From Ichthyophis bannanicus (Eukaryota; Chordata; Amphibia; Gymnophiona; Ichthyophiidae), in contig CM066047.1 in NCBI GenBank assembly GCA_033557465.1, forward strand, positions 4,960,001-5,024,000: a stretch of DNA of 64,000 nt. The letters run 5' to 3'. Shown here piece after piece: positions 11,589 to 22,660 of this stretch. The position numbers were made by a program, and so were the translations under genes. Within the stretch, counting starts at the first letter, position 1. The number at the start of each line of letters is the position of its first letter. A model generated the notes under the pieces. That model searched no databases. It worked only from the letters and a program-made list of their open reading frames with translations, and was not told the DNA's origin.

Positions 11589-12749
11589 AAGAGTGTTGAA
11601 AGAACTGAAAGATGAGATTGCAGACCTACCATTAGTAATCTGTGAACTATGATTAAAATCATCTGTAATACCTGAAACTTGAAGAATGGCCACTAACACC
11701 AATTTTTAAAAATAGTTTCGGGGGGATCCAGGAAACTACAGACAGGTGAGCCTGAAATGGATTACAAGAAAGCAGAGAGTAGGGCTAAATGTCCAATTTT
11801 CTCAATGGAGAAAGGTGAATAGTGGAGTACCCCAGGGATCTGTGCTGGGTCCGCTGCTTTTTAACATAAATGAACTGGAAATAGGAAGAATGAGTGAGGT
11901 GATCAAATTTGCAGATGACAAAAATATTTAAAGTTCTTAAAACACAAGAGGATTGTGAAAAATTGCAAGAGGAACTTGATAAATTGGAAGACTGGATATT
12001 CAAATGGCAGATGAAATTTAATGTGGACAAATGCAAAGTTATGCACCTAGAAAAGAACAACCCAAACTACGGTTACATGGTGCAAGGTTTCACATTAGGA
12101 CCTACCACCCAGGAAAAGCATTTAGGTGTCATTGTGGATAATACATTGAAACCTTCTGCCCACTGTTCAGCCGTGGCCGAGAAAGCAAATAGAATGCTAG
12201 GAATCATAAGGAAAGGAAGGGAGAAAAAAACAAATTGTAATGCCTCTGTATCGTTCCATGGTACAACCGCACCTTGAATAGTGTGTGCAATTCTGGTTGC
12301 CATATCTTAAAAATGGATAGAGCAAAATTAGAAAAGGTACAGAGAAGAGAAACAGAAATGGTAAATGGGATGGATGGATACCCCTATGAGGAAAGGCTTA
12401 AAAGATTAGGGCTTTTCAGCTTGGAAAAAGACGGCGAGAGGATATTATGATAGAGGTCTATAAATTCATGAATGGAACGGAACAGGAAATGTAGATCTGT
12501 TGTTTATTCTATCAAAAACTAAAAAGACTAAGGGGACACACAATGAAACTACAATGCAACCTATTTTTTTCACACTCAATGTGTAACCAGAATCTGGAAA
12601 TTGTTACCAGAAGATGTAGTAAAAGCTGTTAGTGTAGCTGGGTTTAAAAAAAAGATTTGGACAAGTTCCTGGAGGAAAGGTCCATAAACCATTATTAAAG
12701 AGGACCCGGGAAATACACCGCTTGCCTCAAGACAAGTATTGTGGAACCT

Positions 12750-13703
12750 ACAACTACTACTGAGCATTTGTATAGCGCTACAAGTCGTACGCAGCGCTGC
12801 ACAGACATGTAAGACAGTCCCTGCTCATCAGACTTACAATCTAGTCAAGACAAGACCACAGAAGGTGCAGACAGGGATAAAACAAGGGGGAATGGTAAAG
12901 AAACAAGGAGATCAGGTGGGTCAAGATCCAAAAGCAGCAGGGAAGAGGTGCATTTTCAGCCTGGATTTGAAGAGGGTTAGAGAAGGTGCCTGGCGTACAG
13001 ACACAGGTAGTTTGTTCCAGGCGTAAGGTGCAGCAAGGTGAAAGGAGCAAAGTCTGGAGTTAGCAGTAGAAGAGAAGGGAACAGATAGAAGCAGTTTGCT
13101 AGAAGAGCAGAGTTCCCGAGGGGGGTGTAAGGAAAGATAAGAGAAGAAAGGTAGTGAGGAGCCGCAGAGTGAATGCATTTATAGGTCAGCAGGAGAAGTT
13201 TGAAATGGATGCAGAAACAGATAGGGAGCCAATGAAGTGACTTGAGAAGAGAGGTAATATGGGCATGACGAGACTGGCGGAAGATTAGCTGCGCAGCAGA
13301 GTTTTAAACAGATTGGAGGGGAGAGAGAGGATTCAAAGGGAGACCAGCAAGGAGTAGATTACAGTATTGAAGATGGGAGGTGATTAAGGAGTGGATAAGT
13401 GTCTTAATAGCGTGTTCAGAAAGGAATGGGAGGATTTTGTTGATGTTCTAGAGAAAGAAACGGCAGATCTCAGCTATCAGATGGATGTGGGTGGAGAAGG
13501 AGAGGCGTCAAAGACAACCCCAAGGTTGCAAGTTGAGGAAGCAGGGAGGAGTAGAGAGTTATCCACAGAGACTGAGAAAAAAGGAAGAGGAAAGGAGGTT
13601 TTAGGGGGGCAAAATAAGAAGCTCAGTCTTGGCCATGGTCAATTTCAAGAGGCGGCGAGACATCCAAGCAGCAATGTCAGAAAGGCAGGCAGAGATCCAG
13701 GTC
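12750..13703 (-). mobile_element. L2-type LINE 3' part, antisense, with 8-bp target duplication
   Basis: The flanking duplication tggaacct is at 12,742-12,749 and 13,704-13,711; the CR1-A host reads on across it. On the minus strand the C-terminal RT region reads SACLSDIAAWMSRRLLKL, MAKTELLILPP and AAPYAWNKLPVSVRQ. The 3'UTR then ends at the gtagcgctatacaaatgctc motif typical of L2. Frames are broken. Confidence 0.88.
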
Positions 13704-13822
13704 TGGAACCTGTGTGCCTTTTGGAAACCTTCCAGATAACTTGTGACCTGGATTGGCCACTGTTGGAAACAGAATACTGGGCTTGATGGACCTTGGTCTG
13801 ACACAGTACGACATACCTTATG

Positions 13823-15440
13823 TAGCAAAATGTGATCTTGAAAATATACTACTGGAATTTAAAAAGACTGTCTACAAATCCAATTTGCCACTTTGGATAC
13901 AAATGACAGCACACCAGAAGAATTATGGGGTAACATCAAGAAAGTTGTGATCGAAGAAAGCAAAAAGTCTTTTTGAAAGGTGAAAACACAAAAATGGCCA
14001 AAATGGATGACCGAAGAAACTCTGAAAATGCTCAGAAAAGCTAAAGCCAGAGGAGAAAGAGGTAATCACAGAGCTCAGACTTCCAACATGTAGCAAGAAA
14101 TGACTACTATGATGCATGCAAGTTACTGTAATAGAATTAGAAACTATTAGCAGAACAAAATTGGCTTTCCTAAAGCTATGAGAGTTAAAGAAAAAATTCC
14201 AGCCTCAAATTGGAATGTTACAAGATGCTCAAGAATCCACAATGATTGACACTGAGAAGATCAAGGAAAGGTGGAAAGAATACACAATCATTATACCATA
14301 AAGATCAAGTGTGTCAACAACCATTTCAACCTGTACTTTAAGATCAGGAACCGTTAGTGATGAAAGAAGAAGTTGAAGCAGCATTGAAAGCATTAAAAAA
14401 AAACCAGAAGGCATTCCCATTGCCATATTACAGCAATCAGATGTGGCTGTTACTATACTTACAAGCCTTTGCCAGGAAATTTAGAATCCAACATTATGGC
14501 CTACTGACTGGAATATATTTGGGTTTTATACCAATACTGAAGAAAGATGATCCGACTGACTGTGGAAATTATCGCACAATCGCTCTGATCCCACATGCCA
14601 GCAAGATTCTACTCAAGATCAATCAGCAGGGACTACAAGCATAACTGGAACAAGAACTGCCCAAAGTGCAAGCAGGCTTCAGAAAAGGGCAAGGAACAAG
14701 AGACACTATCGTGGAAGTGAGCTGGAGTTTCGGAAAGACAAAAAGAATGAAAAAAATAAATAAATATAGATATATGGTTTTGTTATCCACTATAGCAAAG
14801 CCGTTGATTGTGTAAATCATGAAAAGCTCTGGATCACATTAAGTAGCAAGGGGATACCAGAACTCCTAATCAGTCTCTTGCACAACCCTTTACATTGATC
14901 AAGAAGCAACAACTTGAACAGAACAAGGAGGAAAAAAATAGTTTAAAATTAGCAAAGGTGAATATCAAGGCTGCATAATTTCTACATACCTGTTTAAATT
15001 ATATGCAGAAAAAAAAACCATCAGAAAAGGACTGTATGAAGATAGCCAGATGCAAAGATTGGTGGTAGACTCAACAACATTTGCAATGCTGATACCACAT
15101 TAGTAACTGAAAGTGAAGACTATCTGAAAACATTTGCTCATCAAGATCAAGGAACCCGATCTTATATTGTGTTTATACCTTAAGACAAATATCCTGACAT
15201 CAATCATTTCATCCTTGATGGAGAAAAACAGAAATAGACAACTTTAAACAGCTTGGATGAATAATCAACAAAGAACCAACAAGCAGTGAAGAAATCAAAT
15301 GATGCATTGTTCTTGACAGAACAATTAAAGACCTAGACAGCATTCTCAAATACAGAGATCTCTCTCTTCTGGAACTCTGTCATTTGTATCTAAAGCAGCA
15401 AATCAATGTTGCAGGCAGGTCTTTAAATTCCAGTGGTATA
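13823..15440 (+). mobile_element. RTE-type LINE fragment
   Basis: Decayed RT region of an RTE/BovB-class LINE. Readable blocks in order are MKEEVEAALKALKKNQKAF (14,357), DPTDCGNYRTIALIPHASK (14,550), QAGFRKGQGTRDTIVE (14,665), HYSKAVDCVNHEKLW-like (14,790) and TIKDLDSILKYRDLSLL (15,325). Many stops and indels break it. It abuts the CR1-A tail on the left. I see no 3' end. Confidence 0.8.
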
Positions 15441-15735
15441 TTCAAGGTCATAATTTTGCTACATTAATGAGTGGTTTGCTCTTTTTCAACTTTAGCTTGA
15501 GTTTGCATACTAGTAGCTGATGATCTGTACCACAGTCAGCTCCAGGTTTTGTCTTTGTTGATGTTATCGATCTTTTCCATCGTTGTCTTCCACAGATGTA
15601 GTCAATTTGATTTCTGTGCAATCCAGTGGGTAAAATTTGAGAAGAATAGATCAATGGTCTTGCAGAATTCTCTCAGTCTTTCTCCAGTTTCATTTCTGTT
15701 GCAGAGAAAACTAAACAAGGAAATTTCTTCCTATA
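15441..15735 (-). mobile_element. RTE endonuclease C-terminal fragment, opposite orientation
   Basis: The minus strand reads LHRNQIDYICGRQRWKRSI and TKPGADCGTDHQLLVCKLKL, the RTE endonuclease end with its conserved GTDHQ box. It lies head-on against the plus-strand RT part of the preceding RTE fragment. The two may be one element broken by inversion, or two insertions. Confidence 0.78.
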
Positions 15736-15835
15736 TATAAATACTAAGATATTTGCGGTATGATATGCCTTTTAAAGGACTACCAGAAATACCACTTAAG
15801 ATCCATACACAACATTTCTGGCGATTCTTTAAAGC

Positions 15836-17540
15836 ACTGTTTCTCAATACATGTTCCTCTGATCCTATCCCCACCAATCTCCTTAACTCTATTTCCTCCT
15901 CCGTCATCCCTTCCATCCCTCATATTCTCAGCCTCTCTCTCCACTGTAACTGTTCCTGCAGTCTACAAGCATGCCGTGGTCACACCTCTCCTCAGGAAAC
16001 TTTCACTTGACCCTACTTGTCCTAATTATCGACCCATCTCCCTTCTTTCTTTCATTTCCAAACTTCTTGAATGTGCAGCTCTCTGCTGTTGCCTTGAATT
16101 TCTCTCCTCTCAAGCCCTGCTACATCCGCTTCAATCTGGCCTTTGTCCCTTACATTCTACTGAGGCAACTCTCTGCCAAAGTCTCCAGCGACTAGGCCCT
16201 TGGATTTAGCCAGGAATTTTACTCAGTCCTCATCCTTCTTGACCTTTCTACTGTTTTTAACACTGTGGACCACCACCTTCTCCTCGACACTTTGTCCTCA
16301 CTTGATTTTAGGGGCTCTTTGCTGCCCTGGTCTCTTCTTCTCTCTCCTATCACTCTTTCAGTGTTTGTTCTGGTGGTTCTTCCTCTACTGCTATCCCACT
16401 CTCCGTTGGTGTACCCCCAGGGTCTGTTCTGGGCCCTCTCCTTTTCTTTTTCTATACCCAGTCCCTTGGTGCCCTCATCTCCTCCCATAGTTTTCAATAT
16501 CATTTTTATGCTGTCAACTCTCAGATCCATCTACATCCGATATTTCTCTGACACTCCGGGCCCATATCTCTGCCTACCTATCTGACATCGCTGTCTGAAT
16601 GTCTTATCACCTGTTGAAATTGAACGAGGCCAAAACCAAACTTCTAATTTTTCTCCCTAAACCCTCCTCTCTCCTTCTTCCTTTCTCTATCTCTGCAGAT
16701 AACACTCCTCTTCTTCCTGTCTCCTCAGCCGGCAACCTTGGCATCATGTTTGATGCTTGCTCTCCTTCTCCGCACATATTTTTATTTGTAAAGTTTATAT
16801 ATACTGCCCTTTCCAGAGATCAAGGGCGGTTTACAATGAACCCAATAGTATACATATCCAACCGATTACTAAAACCTGCCATTTCTTTCTCTATAAACTA
16901 ACAAAATTTGCCCCTTTCTTTCTGAACACACCACTAAAAACACTTATCCACTCTTTAGTTACCTTCCTTTTCAACTATTGCAACCTCCCTCCTTGCTGGT
17001 CTCCCCCTCTGAGTCATCTCTCTTCCCTTCAATCTGTTCGGAACTCAGCTGCATGGCTAATCTTCTGCCAGCTTCGATATACTCATAACTCCTTTTCTCA
17101 AGTCACTTCATTGCCTCCCTGTTTTCATATCCAATTCAAACTTCTCCTTCTGAGCTAGAAATGCATTCCTTCTACTGCTCCTCCCTACACCCCTCATCAT
17201 GAACTCCGCTTTCCACTGGCTTGCTCTCTGTGCCCTTTTTTTTACTACCAATTCCAGACTTCGATCCATTCACCTTCCTGTTCCTGTACATCAGGCTTAA
17301 TCTCTCCCCCTTTTCAAATCCATACTGAAGGCTCATCTCTCTGAAGCTGCTTTTGGATCCTGATCCTTTGTTTTCCTTGTGTCTCCTTGCCTTTTCCTAT
17401 TCATACCCCTTGTTCTTAGTTATTATATTGTCTGTCTTGATTAGATTGTAAGCTTTGATGAGCAGGGACCATCTTTTATATATGTCTGTACAGTAGTGTA
17501 TGCACTGTAGCGCTATATAAATGATTAGCAGTAGTAGGGT
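15836..17540 (+). mobile_element. L2 LINE, 3' half
   Basis: The RT begins near 15,840 with CSSDPIPTNLLNS, then VVTPLLRKLSLDPTCPNYRPI, LSFISKLLE, and the later LNEAKTKLLIFLPKP. After a 129-bp insertion the C-terminus continues (FNYCNLPPCW) and ends in the classical L2 3'UTR (attgtaagctttgatgagca, gtagcgctatataaatgatt at 17,508-17,527). Stops and frameshifts occur throughout. No ORF1 is seen. Confidence 0.85.
16777..16905 (-). mobile_element. Short L2-like 3' tail insertion
   Basis: This interrupts the L2 RT. On the plus strand it begins tttttatttgtaaag and holds the hairpin gcccttt..aagggc (16,806-16,827) followed by ggtttacaatgaac. That is the complement of the LINE/SINE 3' tail found elsewhere in the window, so it is a severely 5'-truncated antisense insertion. 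Confidence 0.7.
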
Positions 17541-17940
17541 TTCAGTGATTGAAAATGAAAGTGTGTGAAATAATCTGCATAAATACTAGAGAATCAGGAG
17601 CATTGAGAAGCCCTGCTTTAAAGTATCAAAACCTATTGCTCCAGTTTGGATTACACCTACATGGCATAGAAACTGAATTTTTCAAAAAGTCTCCAGTGAC
17701 TTCTGCATGGCCAAATGCAAAGGCTTTTACTTGATGCTCATTGACCACCATTTACTCCTTGACATACTGTACTTGAGTGGATTTTCAAGACTATCCCTGT
17801 TTTCTTCTTACCGTTCCTAATGGTACTTTCAGTGTGCCCTACTGCATTATCTGAGGATCTAAGCAGAGTACATAAGTACATTCATAATGTTGATAGAATA
17901 AAATAAAACACAGCATAATCTTCCACTGCTATCACTCATT
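17541..17940. other. No recognised feature
   Basis: AT-rich sequence between two L2 copies. No protein similarity, repeat ends or tails seen. Confidence 0.5.
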
Positions 17941-18960
17941 GTACCTCAAAGCTTGATCCTAGGCTCTCAACATTTATTTTCCCAGTGCTCTAATTTAATC
18001 TCACTACTTCCAGTACCATTTTTATGCAGTCTTCCAGATCTTCCCCACACCAGAAATTTCTGTCAAGAACCAGTCCCAATTCTCAATCTATCTGCCTCAC
18101 ATCTCCGTCTGGATATCTCATGCCATCTTAAGTTTGACATGGCCAAGACAAAACTTTATTGTCCATCCTAAACCTGCTTCTCCTCTTTCCCCCTTCTTGT
18201 GTCTGTGGATGGCACTCTCATCCTTCTAGTTCCCTCAGCTTGCAACATCAGGATTCATTTTGATGCCTCTCTCCCCTTCTAGACACATACAAAACACTGC
18301 TAAAAGCATGTTTCTACCTTTCCAGCATCACTAAAATCTCTTTTCTACACATGCTACCAAAATGCTTACCTACTCCCTTTCATCACCTCCCATTTAAGAC
18401 TACTCCAAGAGACTCCTCTCAAGTCTCCGGCAGAACCATCTTTCTTTACTGCAGTCTATCTGAAACAGAACTGCATGACATTCCTTCAGAAGGCTTTTAA
18501 GATTGTAGACATATTGAAATCACTACAATGGCTCCCTCAGTGCTTTCATATACAAATCAAGTTTCTATTGCTTCCTACAAAATGTATTCACGCCACAGCT
18601 CTTGATTACATCCCTTCTCTCTCCCTACACCCTTCTACATGAATTCCATTCGTCTGGCAAGCCACTCTTAACCATGTTCTCCACTACTAAACCCCAACTT
18701 TGTTGCACCATTTGTCTGGAAAAGAGTTCCTGAATCATGCTCCTTTTCTGATCATAGTCCAATCAAGACTAAAAATCTTCTTTTTGAGATTCCTTTTACA
18801 TTGTTGCCAGTTTCTATAATAAAATACATTCTCCTGACCTAGAGTCTCTCTTCTATCACGTGTCTTTCCTGACTAGACTGTAACCGCTGCAGAAAAGAAG
18901 CACTCTCTTATATAGGTGCAAGCCCAGTAGCACCTTAGCAGCAGTGCTATGAATCCCGTT
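17941..18960 (+). mobile_element. L2 LINE, strongly decayed 3' part
   Basis: Blocks parallel to the preceding L2 are still readable: MAKTKLYCPS near 18,140, a tcaagtttctattgcttcc block, tacatcccttctctctccct, and a degraded 3'UTR ending in gactgtaaccgctgcagaaa and cttatataggtgca. More diverged than the copy ending at 17,540, so probably older. Confidence 0.7.
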
Positions 18961-19375
18961 TTCTGAAGGGCCTCAAAAAATAGATACACAGAAAACAATG
19001 TAGTAAGAGCTGCTCACTCTAAAACAGACCAATCTTCAGGCAAGTGTTTTAGACAAAATACGAGCGGGATAAGCAAAACAATTTTGCTAAACCTACATTA
19101 TGGGATAAAGCACAAGTAAAATAAATGATCTGTGAATCATGATGCCAAAAACGTGCAGATCTGGGCTGAATACATGTAGCTGATTCAGGAATCAGTTTAG
19201 CTACTGCTCTGGGACACATCAGGAAGCCACTTTTCAGAACGACCGAGAGCAGCTGGCCACAGTGCAGGAGTCCGCTGAAGCTGCTCCAGCCTCGGTGCAC
19301 TCCTTCAGGGCATGCCATGTGCAAAAGCGGCGGATATCATACGCCGAACAGCCCCTGCCCTTCCCGCCTCCTCAC
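18961..19375. other. Unassigned; intron side of the first exon
   Basis: No repeat or coding match recognised. If the exon at 19,376-19,485 is real, this is the start of its first intron on the minus strand, beginning GTGAGG at 19,375-19,370. Confidence 0.4.
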
Positions 19376-19485
19376 CTGGGCTTGATGGTGCCCGCGCCGC
19401 GCTCGTAGGCCCAGGCGGTGGCGGACGACTGGCCTGCGGGAGGCAGCGTCTCGCTGAAGCTGGAAGTCGGGTAGTTCTTGTCCAT
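19376..19485 (-). CDS. Probable first coding exon of an unidentified host gene
   Basis: On the minus strand an ATG at 19,485-19,483 sits in a strong context (A at -3, G at +4). It opens a 36-codon frame starting MDKNYPTSSFSETLPP, rich in Ser, Pro and Ala, and continuing AWAYERGAGTIKP. The frame meets a consensus splice donor, CCCAG/GTGAGG, at 19,376/19,375; reading past it gives a stop at once. The exon lies inside the only strongly CpG-rich stretch of the window, with no LINE, SINE, LTR or DIRS similarity. This suggests the start of a single-copy host gene whose other exons lie below base 18,961, perhaps outside the window. I do not recognise the protein. Confidence 0.6.
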
Positions 19486-20100
19486 GCTGTGGGCTGGGAC
19501 ACCTCACATGGTTCCCGAGCTGCGGCTTATTGTTGTCACGCGGGGACGTGCAGCGCGGAAGCAGCTTCCACGCGCGGCCCCATCTTGGTACTGACCCAGA
19601 CTGCACCACGGCCACCAGCTCCCCCTCCCCTAAAGCGCAGTGACATCACCAACTAGCGTGCCAAGTGCCGGAGTTGCATGGAGACCTGGCTACGCTCCAT
19701 CGGTTCACCTCACCACCACTGCCCTCTCCCTGAGTGCGCCGTGACGTCATCAGCCTGCGTGCTGTGGTTATTCGGCAACGCACCTGCGATTAACTCCTCT
19801 CTCGTTACGAGTGCGCCGTAGCGACACCCGACGGCGTACCTACGTTCGCAGCCCGGGAGAGGCCGAAGCACCACCACCTCCCTTCTTCCCCTCCCTTTCT
19901 GTGTGCGCGGTGACGTCACTCGCTTGCGTGTTTATAGCAGAGTACGCGGAAGCGTTCTCCAGCGGCTTACATGCCCGAATGTGCCGTGACGTCGTGTCAC
20001 GTTGCATGTGACTGAAGAGCCCCTAGATTCCCCTCACCTTCGGAGTGCGCCGTGATGTCACTTGCAGGCGTGCCTACTGCCTACATTACAGAGACTCGGG
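19486..20100 (-). promoter_or_regulatory. CpG-rich promoter with repeated CRE/ATF-like sites
   Basis: CpG-dense and directly upstream of the minus-strand first exon. A roughly 45-bp unit (pyrimidine tract, gagtgcgccg, TGACGTCA-like box, then gcctgcgtg-like) recurs irregularly. The boxes are tgacatca 19,641-19,648, tgacgtca 19,742-19,749, a decayed gtagcgac near 19,819, tgacgtca 19,911-19,918, tgacgtcg 19,987-19,994 and tgatgtca 20,053-20,060. Perfect CRE palindromes bind CREB/ATF proteins. That the array drives the exon is inferred from position. Confidence 0.55.
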
Positions 20101-20110
20101 GGCGTCAGAG

Positions 20111-20689
20111 TTGCCAGCTCGGCAGTCAAGTTATTGACCTTTTGTTTATACATTAGGGAAGTTCTAACTTCGCCAGTGAAATGAGGAAGAGAACTTGAGG
20201 GATATTCACAGAGTAGGAGCTATATTAGGTCAGTTTTCCAAGGAATTTGCCCAGGTAACTAAATAGCTGAGTAAATTTCCCGGGTGAAAACTTCCTTCAA
20301 CTTAGCCCATAATAATCCTAGTACAGATGATCTCCACCACCTCTACCAGGAGGCTGATCCATGCATAACAGAGATTTTTTCTGATAGCTCGCCCTTATGC
20401 CATGATCCCTCTTCCAGGGCTTCCTTGCATAAATATTTGCACAATATGAACATGCATTTTTAGTAAACATACTTCTTAGTCTTTCTTTCTCCCTGCAGAC
20501 ACTCATTAACAGATTTCTACATTACTATATTCCAGTGCCAACTGCCAGGCCCATTAGGAAGTACCATAAACACTGACCATTTAGTGCTGCTAGATAAGCA
20601 GGGGAAATTGCATAAGGAAAATCGAGCAATATCTTTTCCCCTCTCCATTCTCATTCCCCATCCCTTTCTAGTCCTCCCCCAAAATCAGC
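20111..20689. other. No recognised feature
   Basis: Unique-looking sequence of ordinary composition upstream of the minisatellite. Nothing identified. Confidence 0.45.
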
Positions 20690-21265
20690 TCCCTTATAGT
20701 TCTAGACCCACCCAGCATTTGCCCGCTTCTAGTACCATTCTCCCAAGCCTCCACATTAGCCCATTTCCAGTCCTAGCCCCCCCCCATGCTCTCTTCCAGT
20801 TCCATACCAGCCCCCCATCAGCCCATTTTTACTCCAAGCTCCCCCATCAGCCCATTTCCAGTCCTATTCCAACTCCCATTAGCCCATTTCCAGTCCTAGC
20901 CCCATATGCTCTTTTCCAGTTCATCCCCCATCAGCCCATTTCTTCTCCAAGCTCCCCCATCAGCCCATTTCCAATCCTAGCCCCCTCATCAGCCCATTTC
21001 CAGCCCTATTCTAGCCCCCAACAGCCCACTTCCAGTCCTATTCCAGCCCCTATCAACCCATTTCCAGTTTTAGCCCTCTCATCACAGCCCATTTGCAGTC
21101 ATAGCCCCCCACCATCACAGCCCATTTGCAGTCCGTTCCTCCCCCCACCATCACAGCTCATTTGCAATCCATCCCCCCACCAGCACAGCCCATTTGCAGT
21201 CCGTTTCCCCCCCAGCACAGCCCATTTCCAGTCCAAGTTCCCCCCTGATAACAGCTCTTCCAGTC
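20690..21265. repeat. Minisatellite with cagcccatttccagtcctag-like units
   Basis: About fifteen irregular copies of a 25-45 bp unit built from agcccatttccagtcc and a C-rich linker. The long plus-strand open frame across it (20,584-21,528) simply reflects the stop-poor unit. The reverse complement of the same unit recurs at 59,750-60,200. Confidence 0.8.
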
Positions 21266-21500
21266 CTAGCCCCGCCCCCTCCGAAGAGCCCCACGGCCAT
21301 CTAAGGGGCTGCAGAGTGAGCCGGGGAAGCCCGCTCGCTCCTGCCAGGAGCCGGGGCCTCGCATGGGCTTCCCCGGCTCCCTCTGCAGCCATCCATTGTG
21401 TGGTAATGGAGTTTGCGTGGGGGCCCCTGAAGCACGGGGCCCTGTGCGAACAACATTCTCGCTCAATGGACGGGCCGGCCCTACATGGTATCTCCCCTCT
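21266..21500. repeat. GC-rich end of the minisatellite-bearing repeat
   Basis: GC-rich and ending in ggggccctgtgcgaaca and cgggccggcccta. The complement of this end resembles agcagggccaaccctagg at about 59,323, where the same minisatellite unit occurs inverted. The two loci therefore look like copies of one repeat. A cagggccggccc terminus would fit a non-autonomous hAT element, but no target duplication was found. Confidence 0.45.
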
Positions 21501-21644
21501 CCTGCCTTTTCTCCACTTAACAGCCTGAGATCTTTAAGTCTGTCCCTATACAGTATGCATTATGATCACAGCCACCAACCATTTTAGTAACCTACTTCTG
21601 GAGCAGTGCGTCTCAACCCAGTCCTCAGGACATACCAAGCCAGT

Positions 21645-21862
21645 CAGATGCCAAATTCTCAGCTACTCTTCAAGCTTTATTAGATCCTTCCTCATGTCAT
21701 CTGCATCTTCTAGGGTGTCTACCCTGTTGCAGATTTTGGTATCTACAAAGAGGCATCTTTTTCCTGACAGGTCTTTAGCAATATCACTTGCTAAAATGCT
21801 AAAAAGAACAGGACCAAGGACCTATCCCTGTGGCACACCATTAGTAACACCCTTATCTTCAG
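21645..21862 (-). mobile_element. CR1-B RT fragment
   Basis: Minus-strand reading gives SEDKGVTNGVPQG, VLGPVLFSILASDIA and DTKICNRVDTLED, collinear with CR1-B RT near 27,460-27,620. It has a damaged active-site box and a stop in the GVPQG region. Confidence 0.75.
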
Positions 21863-21864
21863 AG

Positions 21865-22110
21865 TTAATTCGGCTTTAGGGGTGATTTCAAGATGGATAT
21901 ATTTTCATAAACTGAAAATTAATGCCTCTAAGTCTGCTGCAATGTGGTCAACAAAAAATAAATCTGTACCATTATTTTGTCCAAATCTTGCAGAGGTTTG
22001 TATTCCTATTAAGGATGTTATTTGAGCTTTAAGTGGACCATTAGATTGTGATCTTTCTTTTGTACTCCATATTTCATTGATAATGAAGCCATACTTCAGT
22101 GGCAGCAAAA
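21865..22110 (-). mobile_element. Possible L2/Jockey-like RT fragment
   Basis: A weak resemblance to the LKLNxxKTE block of L2-like RTs is visible as KLKINASKSAAMW on the plus strand near 21,912. Orientation and class are uncertain. Confidence 0.3.
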
Positions 22111-22125
22111 GTAATGGAGGCACTA

Positions 22126-22300
22126 CTAAAAAAAAGGATAGTAGACATTCTAGAAACCAATAGGTTGCATGATCTGAGGCAACATGGTTTTACCAAAGGA
22201 TGATCATGCCAAACAAATTTAATTGAGTTTTTTGAATCGGTGACCACAGAACTCGATCAAGAGCAAAGCCTTTTATACTGTACCTCATAGAAGACTTATT
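22126..22300 (+). mobile_element. CR1-B RT fragment
   Basis: Reads EALLKKRIVDILE, QHGFTKG, CQTNLIEFFESVTTELDQ, matching the CR1-B RT at about 27,130-27,270. Frames are broken. Confidence 0.75.
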
Positions 22301-22660
22301 TTTGTATATTTTTTAAGGCAAGGTTACTTTCTTTTTGCTGCTTTAGGGGAACTTTCCTTGAGCACAGTAGGTTGCTGAACTCCAGTAACCTCCTCAGGTT
22401 TAGAAACTGCTAACACCTAATCAGATGTTAGTTCCCTCCCTACCCACCCCGACTCCTACCCACCCCTAGTGAGCAGTCTTGCTTTATATAGCACTCCCCC
22501 CCCCCTTTAACAAATCACAGAGAATTGGACCAGCACATTTTGAATATAATTAAAGAGATTTAACTGCTTTTTCTCTGAAAGGACAGCTACGAAACCGGCG
22601 GGTACTTGGTAGATCTCTCTCTTTTGCTTTAACAGATACCTAAACTCCACAAACAGAACA

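Larger units (their letters stand above)
1185..13822 (+). mobile_element. CR1-A LINE, host copy split by at least six insertions
   Basis: One plus-strand CR1-A can be followed in pieces: 1,185-1,315, 1,568-1,976, 2,182-2,579, 8,148-8,181, about 11,197-11,302, 11,589-12,749 and 13,704-13,822. The pieces are collinear with the CR1-A at 55,375-58,145, running from endonuclease through the linker (KVPAWFKGEVREAV-like), reverse transcriptase and C-terminus to the tail with the gggcttgatggacc motif. Every frame is broken. Inserted in it are a CR1-B 3' piece, a piggyBac MITE, DIRS-1, an antisense CR1-A, a tRNA-SINE and an antisense L2. Confidence 0.85.

Noticed and set aside
20584..21528. 314-codon open frame rich in Ser, Pro and His
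   Set aside because: It is the translation of the C-rich minisatellite and its flank; units are stop-poor in several frames and no domain is seen.
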